Source: Portulaca oleracea (taxonomy: Eukaryota; Streptophyta; Magnoliopsida; Caryophyllales; Portulacaceae). Taken from it: a stretch of 64,000 bases of DNA. A program made the position numbers and the translations under genes. The notes under the pieces are model-generated. The model was not told where the DNA came from, did no database searches, and saw only the letters and a program-made list of their open reading frames with translations. The DNA is taken from the NCBI GenBank assembly GCA_029582165.1, contig CM055892.1:13682754-13746753 (forward strand). Direction: 5' to 3'. Positions 44,348 to 55,455 of the stretch are shown here, piece after piece (the stretch's first letter is position 1; the number at the start of each line of letters is the position of its first letter).

Positions 44348-45250
44348 GTAGAAGAAAGAGGAGTGCGAGTATCAGGTGGGCAGAAGCAAAGAATAGCTAT
44401 AGCAAGAGCCTTAATAAAGAAACCACACATCCTGTTGCTGGACGAGGCAACTAGTGCACTAGACTCAGAGTCAGAAAGAGTCGTCCAAGAAGCCCTTGAC
44501 AGGGCTGCCATTGGCCGAACCACCATCATTATCGCTCACCGCCTCTCCACCATCAGAAATGCAGATTCCATCGCAGTTATTTCAAATGGTGTTGTTGTAG
44601 AACTTGGTTCCCATGATGAACTCATTGCCTGTTCTGAAGGCCTATACTCCTCCCTTGTTCGTTTACAACAAACTAAAACACAAAACACACAGAACAATCA
44701 CTCAAACTCCATTACGTTTAACACTTCCGACTCCAACCAACACGACACAAGCAGTTGCAGCAGACGCTCTTTCGAGTGCCAGCAAGCCAACTCGCTCAGA
44801 CCAACCCCTGATGACAAAGTTGCCATTGAGAAACCAATACCCAGTTCCTCTAAACCACTTGTCCCTTCATTCAAAAGGTTGCTAGCTCTGAACCTGCCCG
44901 AGTGGAAACAAGCAGTGTTAGGGTGTTTCAGTGCCATACTATTTGGAGCAATTCAACCTGTTTACTCATTTGCAATTGGGTCAATAATATCAATGTATTT
45001 TCTTCAAGATATTGAGGAGATGATGAGGAAGTCAAGGATACATTTGTGGTGGTTTCTAGGGTTGGCAGTGTTTACGTTGGTAGTGAACGTTTGTGAGCAT
45101 TATAGCTTTGGTTACATGGGGGAGTACTTGACTAAGAGGGTGAGAGAGAGAATGTTGTCAAAGATACTCACCTTTGAAGTTGGGTGGTTTGATCAGGATG
45201 AAAATGCTACTGGTGCTGTTTGTTCCAGGCTTGCCAAGGATGCTAATGTG
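44348..45250 (+). CDS. ABCB15-like: ABCB copy 1 exon 6
   Basis: A 903-bp exon between TGTAG and GTGAGT. Encodes the NBD1 signature VSGGQ (44369-44383; usual L is V), Walker [13 protein letters not shown], the H-loop [10 protein letters not shown], a Ser/Asn-rich linker, and the start of TMD2 ([33 protein letters not shown]), ending SRLAKDANV. Confidence 0.94.
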
Positions 45251-45688
45251 GTGAGTTGTCCTAACTATATATCCACTCTACTTTTCTTTTGAACCATCCG
45301 ATGTTGGAAAGACAAGTGGAAGGGGATTGTGTGTGGCCTTCAATATAATCCTCTACTCAACAACATAGATTTTAGCTTTTGTACGATTACTACTAAAGAT
45401 TTTCAAAAAAAAAAATAATAAAAACATTTCATTAACCAATGGGTCATTAGATGGATTAAAAGATGTTATTATGCCTTCTAGCTACGAATATCCTAAGTAA
45501 TAGTTTCCTCAAATTACGCATAACTTATGTTTTGGACTTGAAAGTAGGGAAAATTAAAAATTTAAGAAAAACTAGAAGTCAGTGCGACACCTAGTGTTAG
45601 CCGTATCTAAGACAGGCTTTCTTTATTGACATTGAAGCTCTGCTATTCTGTAGACTAACAATATCAATGTGGCGTAATTTTTTCACAG
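45251..45688. other. ABCB copy 1 intron 6
   Basis: 438-bp GT-AG intron ending TTTTTTCACAG. Nothing else recognised. Confidence 0.85.
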
Positions 45689-47080
45689 GTGAGGTCCTTG
45701 GTGGGAGATCGAATGTGTCTTTTAGTCCAGACAATTTCAGCGGTTGTGATTGCATTCATAATGGGCTTCTTCATTGCTTGGAGACTAGCTGTCGTAATGA
45801 TAGCTGTCCAACCCATCATCATTGTTTGCTACTATACTCGACGAGTCCTCCTCAAAAGCATGTCTAAGAAGAGTATAAAGTCCCAAGCAGAGAGTAGCAA
45901 GTTGGCTGCCGAAGCTGTATCAAATATTCGAACCATCACTGCATTTTCCTCCCAATCTCAAATTTTAGCTATGCTAGAGAAAGCCCAAGATGGTCCTCTG
46001 AAAGAGAACGTTAGACAATCATGGTATGCTGGTATTGGGCTTGGTAGTGCTCATAGTCTCACCATATGTAGTTGGGCCTTGGGCTTCTAGTATGGGAGTA
46101 GGCTCATGACCCATGGTTATATTACTGCCAAGGAGTTGTTTCAGACCTTTTTCATCATAGTCAGCACTGGTCGGGTCATTGCCGAAGCTGGGAGCATGAC
46201 CACGGACTTGGCCAAGGGTTCTGATGCAGTTGCTTCAGTTTTCGAGGTTTTAGATCGAGATACCCTGATTGAGCCTGACGATGCTCAAGGGTACCAGCCC
46301 AAAAAAATAATAGGACACGTAGAGATCCAACAAGTAGATTTTGCCTACTCTACTCGACCCAATGTGATGATCTTTCAGGGCTTTTCAATCAACATTGAGG
46401 CTGGAAAATCCACGGCATTAGTGGGCCATAGTGGGTCGGGAAAATCCACAATTATAGAGTTAATTGAGCGATTTTATGACCCAATTAAGGGTGTTGTCAA
46501 AATTGATGGACAAGACATAAAAACATACAATCTTAGATCACTTAGGAGGCATATAGCCCTAGTGAGCCAAGAGCCTACATTATTCGCTGGTACTATAAGA
46601 GAAAACATAATTTATGGGGCAAAAGGAGAAGTGGATGAGTCCGAGATCATTGAGGCGGCAAAGGCTGCTAATGCCAATGACTTCATTTCGAGTCTGAAAG
46701 ATGGATATGATACTTGGTGTGGAGATAGAGGGGTTCAACTCTCAGGAGGACAAAAGCAGAGAGTTGCCATAGCTCGTGCCATTTTGAGAAACCCGACAAT
46801 ACTATTGCTAGACGAGGCGACAAGTGCATTGGATAGCCATTCAGAAAAGATAGTACAAGATGCTCTAGAAAAATTGATGGTTAATAGAACAAGTGTTGTC
46901 GTGGCTCATAGGTTGTGTACAATTCAAAACTGTGATACCATTGCAGTGTTAGATAAGGGAAAAGTTGTGGATAAAGGAACTCATTCATCTCTTTTTGCAA
47001 AGGGACCGGGAGGAGCTTACTATTCGCTGGTGAATCTTCAAAGGGCACAAAAATTTTCTGACCATGTTGATGACATTTAG
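45689..47080 (+). CDS. ABCB15-like: ABCB copy 1 exon 7 (with premature TAG)
   Basis: The last exon begins [20 protein letters not shown] and covers the rest of TMD2 and NBD2, ending TAG at 47078. In-frame TAG at 46088-46090 falls between ALGF and YGSR, where relatives have Trp; TGG to TAG is one G-to-A change. Downstream the frame is intact: Walker [10 protein letters not shown] (about 46424-46450), [35 protein letters not shown] and VVVAHRL. The downstream ATG at 46106 could only start a soluble NBD2 fragment. Confidence 0.9.
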
Positions 47081-48249
47081 GGATTTGCATTTTTAGTTAT
47101 GTTCCTTTGCTTCAAAAGGCCATGTAGGAGGGTTGTCTATCTTAAAAGATTTTTTTATTTTTATATAATTTTAACCTCAGATAAAAAGTAATTTCAACAT
47201 AATTTAAAAGACCTTTCTATCATAACATCTGCATGGGTTGTCCGTACAAAAACTAATATTCAATAATCCCGCATGGGCAGGGGTACAAGTCGAGATAGGA
47301 AAATTATTAGTGAAATTACCCCGATTCACCAATTAGTCCATCTCCATGTTTGTCTCACAAAAGTTATGGTGAATGGAATAGTCTTTTTGCTTACATAGAT
47401 TTTTTTTAAATGTCCCTCATACTTTATATCAATATATTGGCTATAAGACAATCTCCTTCAATTTGTACTTTTGTGAACCTTGTTAGTAAAATTTGTTTGA
47501 ACCTAAATTAGAGCGCTAGCGCTTTTCTCATGAAAATGGCTTCAAAACAAAACATTATAGACCTGCCTTCTAGATTCTAACAAATTGGTATCTTATGATG
47601 AATTCAGTTTCATCTTCTTGATGTTGAGTGACCCATCAAAATTTAATGTCACCTTGTTGAATCTTGTTGTTCCTAGCACGTTTGAGTATGTGAAATTTCT
47701 TTTTCCCGCTTGAGGTGTTCTGGTGCCCTAACATAATGGTTATGAAGTGAAGACCTACAACTTGCTTTCCACCCCGTAAAATTCCTCTTGGCTCTAAATA
47801 TGACCCTATTAATGTGAAGATGGATTTGATGGAAGATTGTAGACGCCTCAAATTGTCGTTGAGGGACAACGGGAAAAATTTGAGGGGACAATTTTAGCCC
47901 CCTTTAAGATCCCTGAATTTGTTTAGTTAATCCTTGAATTATACATATTATCTTACTAATATTACGAAACAATAGTAATCAAAGTAGGCATGATTCATAA
48001 AAGACTCATAAGGTGAATTTCATAACTTTAACATTTGTCTAACATGAAAAAAGAGGAAGACAAATAAAGGAAAGAGAAATTTGCTTAATTCCTACCCGAA
48101 TCACATATTAAATAAACATTAAAGAAAAGAGAAATTCGCAATAAGAATCTAAGGATTAATTAAAGCAAAACATGAATTAAAAAAAATCGTTGTAGAACCG
48201 AATTTTGTATCAGATATTTTAGAATAAAATGTACTCGATGTAATAAGCT
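47081..48249. other. Intergenic, nothing recognised
   Basis: AT-rich 3' flank of ABCB copy 1. A short gene-like phrase region lies near 47640-47890, but no convincing protein or repeat signature was found. Confidence 0.45.
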
Positions 48250-49042
48250 AGCATGCAAGAGAAATGGAAATCCAACAACCAAAAGCCAAGGCAAACAAAA
48301 AGCCCAAAATAAACAGCCAAAACCCCTCAAAAGTTGGCTGGCTTTTGGGCCAGTTTTCAACGGACCCAACACCTGCCACCTCAGTAATCCGTGTGAGAAA
48401 ACACAGGGAAAGCCACCCGACTAATGTTGCTATCCACTTCAGCGATCCGCGTAATATCTCGGTCAACCAGGATCCCCGATCCCTGTCATCCTCATAATTT
48501 CCCTCCAAAATCCGGGCGATTTTTGCATAGGAATTATGCTCAAAATAACATGAATCATGCACCATGATCGTCCTTTCCCATTTTCACCAACTTTCCTCCA
48601 CCTATAAATACCCCAATAGCTCGACCATTCAAGGACATCAAGTAATTCCGACGTATTGACGTTAGTGAATTCTCTCTAATCTTCCCCATCCATTCTCCAA
48701 TCTTGCATGCTACATGTTCATAAGGTTAGAATGCGCACTTTCTTTATCATACTATAATCATTTTTTATAATCATGTAACTTGTTATTATTCATACTAGTA
48801 TATTTGTAAATTAAATTATATCCATCGAAATGCATGAAATGATAGTTTTCTCGTGAATTTACAAATTTCCCCCGTTTTCTTTCACTTTAAGTTTATTTTA
48901 GTATAGTCAATTTTCGAAACAGGCGATTCCGTGAGTTTTCTAACTTTTGGACTCATAACCTTACCCGTGATCTTGTACCTCGAGTTCGTTGGTTGCAGTC
49001 TTGTTTTTCTAGTTTGTTAGTTTTCTTTAAAGCTGACTGGCG
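48250..49042 (+). repeat. Possible Ty3-type LTR remnant
   Basis: Moderate-GC, promoter-like stretch with CCTATAAATACCCC (about 48601) and a leader-like region. It ends near GCTGACTGGCGACTCT (49025-49040), which resembles the primer-site start of Ogre/Tat-type Ty3 elements. No second LTR or coding is found, so it may be a solo LTR or fragment. Confidence 0.35.
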
Positions 49043-49454
49043 ACTCTTTACATCTTCATTTGCCTAGTTCATTTTGTTTGATTGATTGATTACCCTTGTA
49101 AATGATTATAAGTGCGACGAACCATTTAGCTCAGTAAGGTCGGGCCTTACTGACTGTTTGGGCCTCTTTTCTTGGCTTGGACACACGATAAACCACTGGT
49201 CTTGCATCCATAGGAAGCTCGGCCTTGGGCGCTAACCCAATGGGTTGTCCAGTTTAGGCCGTCCCTTTTTTTGTTTTATCATCTTCCTCATTACTATCTC
49301 AATCCGGATGTAGTTATTTGCTCGTATTATCTGATTTCGCGAATTAAACTTACAAATGGAAGATTATTAAGAATTGTTAGCTTTTGCTTAAAGTGTCTTT
49401 ATTTGAGGATTAGGTCACCTCATTATACACCCAATCCTAAGTAACATCTACGAA

Positions 49455-49735
49455 ATCAATTCCCATGACTTTTTTATGTTTTTTTTTGTAAAATTTATTT
49501 TATTTCTTAGTTTATTCTTAAAATATTTACAATAATATTTTCTCTATGACTTGTTGTTTATCACCTTTGCTTTACATATATAGTCTGTAACACATCACTT
49601 TAATGTTGAATTATTTATTTATATATATACATACATACATATATATATATTTTTTCCAAATTTTGTATCGCAACAAATTCAACGAATCCTTGAATAAAGT
49701 AAAAAAACCTATGTATTGGGCGGAAGACATACCAC

Positions 49736-49779
<44 letters not shown>

Positions 49780-50011
49780 ATACATATATATATATACATA
49801 AATATATATATATATTATATTTATATTTGTATGTATGTATATTAATAGTAAATTAACTATTTTTAGGATTAATAATTATTATAGTTGCAATATATGGTTT
49901 TGGTTTGGGGGGGAATAAAACCAAAATTATATGTCGTGACTATAATAATTAGTAGTTCTACACATAGTTATTTTACTATAAATATACATACATACAAATA
50001 TACACACAGGC

Positions 50012-50099
<88 letters not shown>

Positions 50100-50235
50100 T
50101 ATGTATAATTTAATGTAAAAGTGATGTGTTACAAAGGTGACAGAGAACAAGTCATACATAAAAATAATTAAGTAAAAAATAAAATAAAATATACTTTTAT
50201 AGAGAAAACATAAAAAAATCAACATTTTTATATAA
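49455..50235. repeat. Large AT-rich foldback
   Basis: The arms pair as inverted repeats: TATGACTTGTTGTTTATCACC and GTAACACATCACTTT on the left match the complements of 50100-50160 on the right. The centre holds (AT)n runs at 49739-49774 and 50015-50098. It may be a foldback transposon or a hairpin-prone expanded locus. Confidence 0.65.
50015..50098 (+). repeat. (AT)n microsatellite
   Basis: About 42 uninterrupted TA units in the right arm of the foldback; Tyr-Ile frames through it are artefacts. Confidence 0.97.
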
Positions 50236-50689
50236 AATCCTAATCATTAAAAAGAATTTATAGTTACTTGATTTATAAATAAAAATTTTATTTTCTAGTG
50301 AATTTCCAGTTGAAATTTAAATATTTTTACATAATAATTTAAATAAATGAAAGCTAGTGACCTTTTTATTTTAGTTAATGATAGTGATATTTTTTTATTT
50401 TTTGGAAAATTTGAATGACATTTTTGTCTTAATTTGGAATGTTAAGTGACATTTTTGTCAAAACAATCTTTTAATCGGTTCACAACCTGCTATAACAGGT
50501 TTCAGTAACATATTTTATTATTTTGGAAAGTTGAGTGATACTAATGATAGTTTGCAAAAATTAGTGACATTTGTTACTATTTTGAAAACTTAGTAGCATT
50601 TTTGTTCTAGTACTTGGTAATATGAGAAGGAGATCAGAGAGTAATAAACTAATAAAACGTGTTTGTTTCCATGGTTAGTTTAAATAAAA
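50236..50689. other. Intergenic repeats upstream of ABCB copy 2
   Basis: Recurring AGTGACATTTTTGT-like phrases in both orientations from about 50350 to 50610, possibly an old MITE; no gene. Confidence 0.4.
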
Positions 50690-50794
50690 TTAACAAAGTC
50701 AGTTATTATAACCATTTCAGACTTTGATTGATTTTAAATAAAAATAATTTTGAACTTCTAGACACCAAACCCAATAAATGAAGGAAATCCCAGC

Positions 50795-50802
50795 TATAAA
50801 AA
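50795..50802 (+). promoter_or_regulatory. Probable TATA box of ABCB copy 2
   Basis: TATAAAAA in the same context as copy 1, about 190 bp before the ATG. Confidence 0.7.
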
Positions 50803-50989
50803 CAATGTAACCTACCCAAGAAAGAATCAAGTCTTCATTGTATCAGTCTCTACTCTCTCCCCTTTCCAACGTTGTGACTCACAGACTCCAACATATTTCG
50901 TTTTCGCTGTCCTCTCCTGTTTTGGACGTGACAATTAAAGGGAGGACAATAGAGGGGCAAAGTGGAGAAGAAGAAGAAGAAAGAAGGAA

Positions 50990-51193
50990 ATGGCAGGAGT
51001 AGGATCAATGTGGACAATGTTCATGCATGCAGACGGTGTAGATCTAGTTCTGATAATCCTTGGATTTATCGGAGCCGTTGGTGAAGGGTTGTCTTTGCCA
51101 ATGATTTTTCTTGTTAGTAGTCACTTGATGAACAACATTGGTCGCAGTTCCAACTTCAATAGCCTTGACACTTTTGCACATGCTGTCAATCAG
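50990..51193 (+). CDS. ABCB15-like: ABCB copy 2 exon 1
   Basis: 68 codons ending HAVNQ before the GTATTT donor. The protein start differs from copy 1 by one added residue and about eight substitutions (for example LSLPMIFLVS for LALPMIFLVG). No exon 2 equivalent was found through 64000, so the intron is at least 12.8 kb or the gene is a fragment. It encodes the first membrane segment of an ABCB exporter. Confidence 0.82.
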
Positions 51194-51709
51194 GTATTTC
51201 AATTTTTTTTTAATCTCTTTCATCTTCAACGATCGTTACACATGAAGTGCCGATAGATGGATTCGTTTACGCTGTGTTTAAAGTAGTACGTAACCAATTA
51301 AGTGTCATTTTAACGTCATATATTTGTCATTTTCTCCATCAAAATACCTGTTAGTCTCGTCTTACACTGCCAGTCATGTATTAATTTTACTTTTTCTTGT
51401 TTTAAACTGGCATAACTAGGTAAATTGTTGGGTTAAAAACAAACTTTCGCCAATATTTGTTTTTTTCTTTGAAAAACAGAAAATTGACAGCGTTAGACAA
51501 CATGAAGCGATGGAATGTTTGTCTACAAACCTGTACACACAAAGTTCCAAGAATACCATGCTGTTCCTTCACTCAAACATTTTTCATTTATTTTTTTATT
51601 ATATTAAATGATTATATTTAACACACTTAAAAAAAACAGAATGACAAAAACTTAGGTCCAGGTAAATTTGAATCGATCAAATTTGGACCACGTTAAAATC
51701 AGATTAAAA

Positions 51710-52430
51710 ATTGATGTCTGGATCCAGTTTTCCATACGAGTCGGACCAAGTTGATAATTCGGACGGAGTTAAATTCGACTCAAAGTCGGGTTCTAACGAA
51801 AGAAAAAAAGAAATATTTCGTCAGCATATTCGGTCAATGTTAGTACAATCTGATACGAATGAAAGCCATATTTTTTTTAGGTCAGAAAAATTTTAAATAT
51901 TTATCTTAACAATAATAAAATTAAATTTTGAAAAGTATAAACATAAATAAATATATAATTTGGATAAAGTGGGTTTGTTAAATGAATATTATAATGAAAA
52001 GTATAGTAGGATAGAGTTTTTATTGTTGTAGAACAAATGGAATGCAGTTCTAAAAGGTAAGTATAAACAAATGGAATGGAATGCGGTATAATTTGAAAAA
52101 GTGTGATGAGTTGTGGCAAATTGTAGTAGGTAGGGTAAGTTAAGAGAGAGAATGTGAAAAATAGAGGAGAAAAATGAGAAGATATATTGGTAATGATTGT
52201 GGTGTGATGTGGTAAAGTGTGGTGGAAAATTAAAGAGTGCGGTGCAGTGTGGTACCGCACCGCAACCTACCGCATAAAAGAATGGAGCATTAGATTATAA
52301 TAATTGTTACTTTCAACTTTTTTATGACAATCATCCCTAGTTTGTTGTTGTATTCTGGTGATCCAAAAAAATAAAAATTGTATTCTGAAGAGATACCATC
52401 AAGTGCATGTATACATTAAATATCATAGAT
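51710..52430. mobile_element. Insert specific to ABCB copy 2 intron 1
   Basis: About 720 bp absent from copy 1. Its right part has ACCGCAACCTACCGCATAAA, like the terminus of the MITE at 52968 (complement TTCTTTTATGCGG). Rich in TGTGGT repeats. A full terminal repeat pair is not evident. Confidence 0.4.
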
Positions 52431-52967
52431 TTTTATTAGCATTTGATTCAAACTTAACACAACACTTTCACATAATTTTTAATGAATTTACAATATTTGC
52501 CTAAAAAAATTTCATTTTTTTTCATTTTTTTCAATTTTTTTTCAATTTTTCCCTTTTATTTCTTTAACAGAATTATAATTATTTCTCATATTCACAAAAA
52601 ATTAATTTGAAAATTCTTTTAATAACTACACCTCATAACGTTTTTGGGACAAGAATGAAAAAAAATTAAAAACAGTATGTGCCAGAATGAAAGAGTAAAA
52701 GAAATGTGGAGCTAGATTTTGTATCACTAAAATACAATTTTTATTATTTTTTTTGACAATCAGAATACAAAAGTAAAGTAGAGAGTATCGACATACAAAA
52801 ACTGAAAGTAAAGATTATTAGAACTAATTTTTCTATATAATTATGTGCTAATTTTAAATATTCATGTGCAAATAATAATACAAAGTCATATTAGGAAACA
52901 AATCTTTGCCATACATATTAGTAAACAAATAAAATTATCAATTCAAATTCAAACTTTAAATGATGAC

Positions 52968-53228
52968 AAGGGCTCGTTCTTTTATGCGGCTGGCAGACTG
53001 CGATGCAACACAGCAACTTTCCATATTCCACCACAACCCACCACAATCTACTACAACTCGTAACAATCTATTTTTTCTAATTTAATTTATATTTTTATTA
53101 AAAGTTAAACTTTTCGTATTCCACCCAACTCACCCCAACTTTCCCCAACCCACCACAACTTTTTCCAACCCACCACAATCCACCACATTTCCTCCACACA
53201 CCAGTGAGCCATATAAAAGAACAGGGAA
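52968..53228. mobile_element. MITE inserted in ABCB copy 2 intron 1
   Basis: Ends GGCTCGTTCTTTTATGCGGC and complement CCTGTTCTTTTATATGGC. The interior is rich in CCACCACAA repeats. The same site in copy 1 (near 11400) is uninterrupted, so it arose after duplication or was lost from copy 1. Confidence 0.68.
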
Positions 53229-53767
53229 CATCAAATACAAATTTCAAAAACAATTCACAATTAAATTAGTAGGGCATATATATGACTCATACCCATATAA
53301 TATACGGAAACGTACTGATATACTATAATTGTACGTAATAATTGTTCTAAAATTGTATTAGTAATTTAGTAATTTGTCACAGAAATGAAACGATCTTGTT
53401 CAAAAAGTTTAATAGTTTTTGAATTTATTCTTCGTCATCATATAAACACCTAATTTTTTTTAGGAAATATGATAATAATAATCTCTATATTTAAATACAA
53501 ATTACAAGTCTAAAATTTAGTAAGATGGGAAATCAATAAACAAATTAATTTGTATAAATATTCGTGGGTATGTGGGTATAATGTATGTATTAATTATTCC
53601 TTTAATTTAGATTATGAAAAAATATATTTCATGCGTCATCTCATTTTTGATACTTGTCATCAGCTAATTAGACGGAATTTAATCCTGTTTAATTTTGACA
53701 TGGTGGGTCTCTCGAAGTCACTTTGATTCAAATAAAAAATGATAAATATCTTGGGGCAAGACACATC

Positions 53768-54150
53768 CCCTGTTCGGAAAAATTAGTATTTTAAATAGCG
53801 GATAGTGGCTCAAGCAGCGGATAACGGTTCAAGCAGTGGATAGCGGTTTAAAAAGCGGATAGCGGATGACTGTTCAAATTAGAATTGTGTTCGGTAAATT
53901 TAGTGGTTGATTTAACAGATTAGTGTAAATTGACATAAAAGGATATCAATAATTTCCAAAGATAAAATTTTCAAAGGATATTTTTTGACCGAAAAATGTG
54001 AAACGCTACTCCTAATGCTAAACGTTAACTTAATAAAACGTTAAACACTCCTCAACATGCTAGCTTACCGAATGCTAATATTTATGCAATTAGAGTTTTG
54101 ACTTGATCAACACGCTAAACGTTACCTTAAACGCTACTGCCGAACACAGC
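53768..54150. mobile_element. MITE, same family as 40187-40557
   Basis: Ends CTGTTCGG and CCGAACACAG. It contains AGCGGATAGCGG repeats on the left and AAACGTTA repeats on the right. Flanking sequence matches uninterrupted copy 1 sequence near 11915 (ACACATCTTAAGTG). Copia SIRE-2 begins a few bases to the right. Confidence 0.68.
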
Positions 54151-54162
54151 TTAAGTGCCTAA

Positions 54163-55195
54163 TGAAAGAACCTTAAAGGGGGTGAATAAGGTTATTGAAT
54201 TTTCTGCACAAATGACAACTTGGTAAAGGACGTTAGGTTCTCAATCTGACTAGATTGAGAATTACCTCAGTAAGATGTAAAAACAGAAATAATAAAGGAC
54301 AGAGAGAATAAGCTGAATAACCTCCTTTATTAAGTTTCAATCACAAAGAACTTGATAAACCTAAAGTGAACGTCCTTAGGTTCTACAAAGAACCAAGCGC
54401 CTTATTGGGACACTTCTTATTTTCTGGAAATCAACACACACCAAACTCAATCTTTGGTGTTTCAACTCAATCGATCCTAAGTCGGTCTAGGAATCGATTA
54501 CACAAGTATCAATTAAGCCTAAATCCGTTAAGGATTGATTACACTCAACAGTCACAATCGCGAACTCTCGCAAGAACACAATCAAAACAGAAAACTCTAT
54601 TTCTATTTTGAACACCCGATTTCTTCCGTGGAATCGTTATTTCCCTTTGTCTCGAATTCGTCTATTTAAACTGCTATGCTGAGTCTTGTATCCGTTTGGG
54701 AAAAGATTTTGCCTTTGCTCCATTTTCTCTTCACAACGGCTCGAGATTTCCTTCCTTTTTAGTGAGATATACTTTGCGTTCCTTCCAATTTTCTTCACCG
54801 ATTTTGCCTACAAAGATAGAGCATATTCTCAGTTAGTCTGATTGGAGAATAAGATAAGAAGGTATGATTCTTGCTTAAATGGAAGTCTTCCCTGATTTGG
54901 TGTCATCATTTGTCTTTCACTTCAAAACTCTTGGAGCAGTACCAATGTCCTTCAGGTTGGTTGACATAGACGTCCTTGATGTGCAGTGAGTGAACGTCCT
55001 TTGCTTTGTTCTCAATCTCCCGTTTTTTGAGTGAAAGACAAAACTAGATACAAGCATAGTATGTGCAGCAGATGGTATAACATAAATAGATCATTCATAC
55101 AGGGACTTAGCAAAAGGCAATTTAGATTGTTTTACAGACCCTGAAAAAAAGAGAACCAAAAGAGAAACAAGGACTATCATACTATGCATAGATCA
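54163..55195 (-). repeat. SIRE-2 3' LTR
   Basis: On the minus strand it starts TGATCTATGCATAG after the purine tract AAAGGGGGAGA (complement of 55196-55206) and ends GGTTCTTTCA. The 1033-bp length and the end TTCACCCCCTTTAAGG resemble the LTR of element 1. The second LTR is outside the window. Confidence 0.82.
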
Positions 55196-55455
55196 TCTCC
55201 CCCTTTGGCTTTCAAGCAAAAAGGAAACAGGAGGAATGTTTGGCAGGAAAAAAAAAACGAAAGACAGTTTTTCTTTTAAGACGGGGGATCAACTGAGACA
55301 GGGGTAGCAGCAACAAGAGGAGAGGGTGGTTTTGGTGAATCTGGCACAATCTAGGTGTTGGCAGGAGCAGTAGTCTTCAGGGATGATGCGACCTTGACCA
55401 GTTCAATCCTGGCCTCACGAAGGGCCTTGACCTCTTGGTGAAGGGTCTGAACTTC

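Larger units (their letters stand above)
10029..47080 (+). pseudogene. ABCB15-like: ABC transporter B family full transporter (ABCB15-like), seven exons, one nonsense codon
   Basis: Plant P-glycoprotein/MDR-type ATP-driven exporter of the plasma membrane, with TMD1-NBD1-TMD2-NBD2 order. The exons I place are 10029-10229, 37363-37417, 37912-38090, 42143-42600, 43551-44091, 44348-45250 and 45689-47080. All introns are GT-AG and phases agree across every junction. The joined frame would be 1242 codons, the usual size. NBD1 has Walker A, Q-loop, Walker B and H-loop, but its signature reads VSGGQ rather than LSGGQ. NBD2 has all motifs. TAG at 46088-46090 replaces the Trp expected before YG in TMD2, so translation would stop after 912 residues and lose NBD2. 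The rest of the frame is intact, so inactivation is recent, or the allele is variable, or the base is wrong. Intron 1 spans about 27 kb of nested transposons. Confidence 0.9.
50690..53765 (+). repeat. Tandem-duplicated block (promoter, exon 1, early intron 1 of ABCB copy 2)
   Basis: Aligns in order with 9717-11915. Shared phrases include TTTCAGACTTTGATTGATTT, AAGTCTTCATTGTATCAGTC, exon 1, and AACTAATTTTTCTATATAAT in the intron. Copy 2 carries extra inserts: about 51710-52430 and the MITE at 52968-53228. Confidence 0.85.

Noticed and set aside
46106..47080. A separate half-transporter gene starting at ATG 46106
   Set aside because: It is the in-frame remainder of exon 7 after the nonsense codon, with no promoter or membrane domain of its own.
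48248..48565. Minus-strand hydrophobic frame of 105 codons
   Set aside because: No family resemblance; the region looks like an LTR or promoter remnant on the other strand.
49885..50225. Tyr/Ile-rich frames on both strands
   Set aside because: They are translations of the (AT)n tract.
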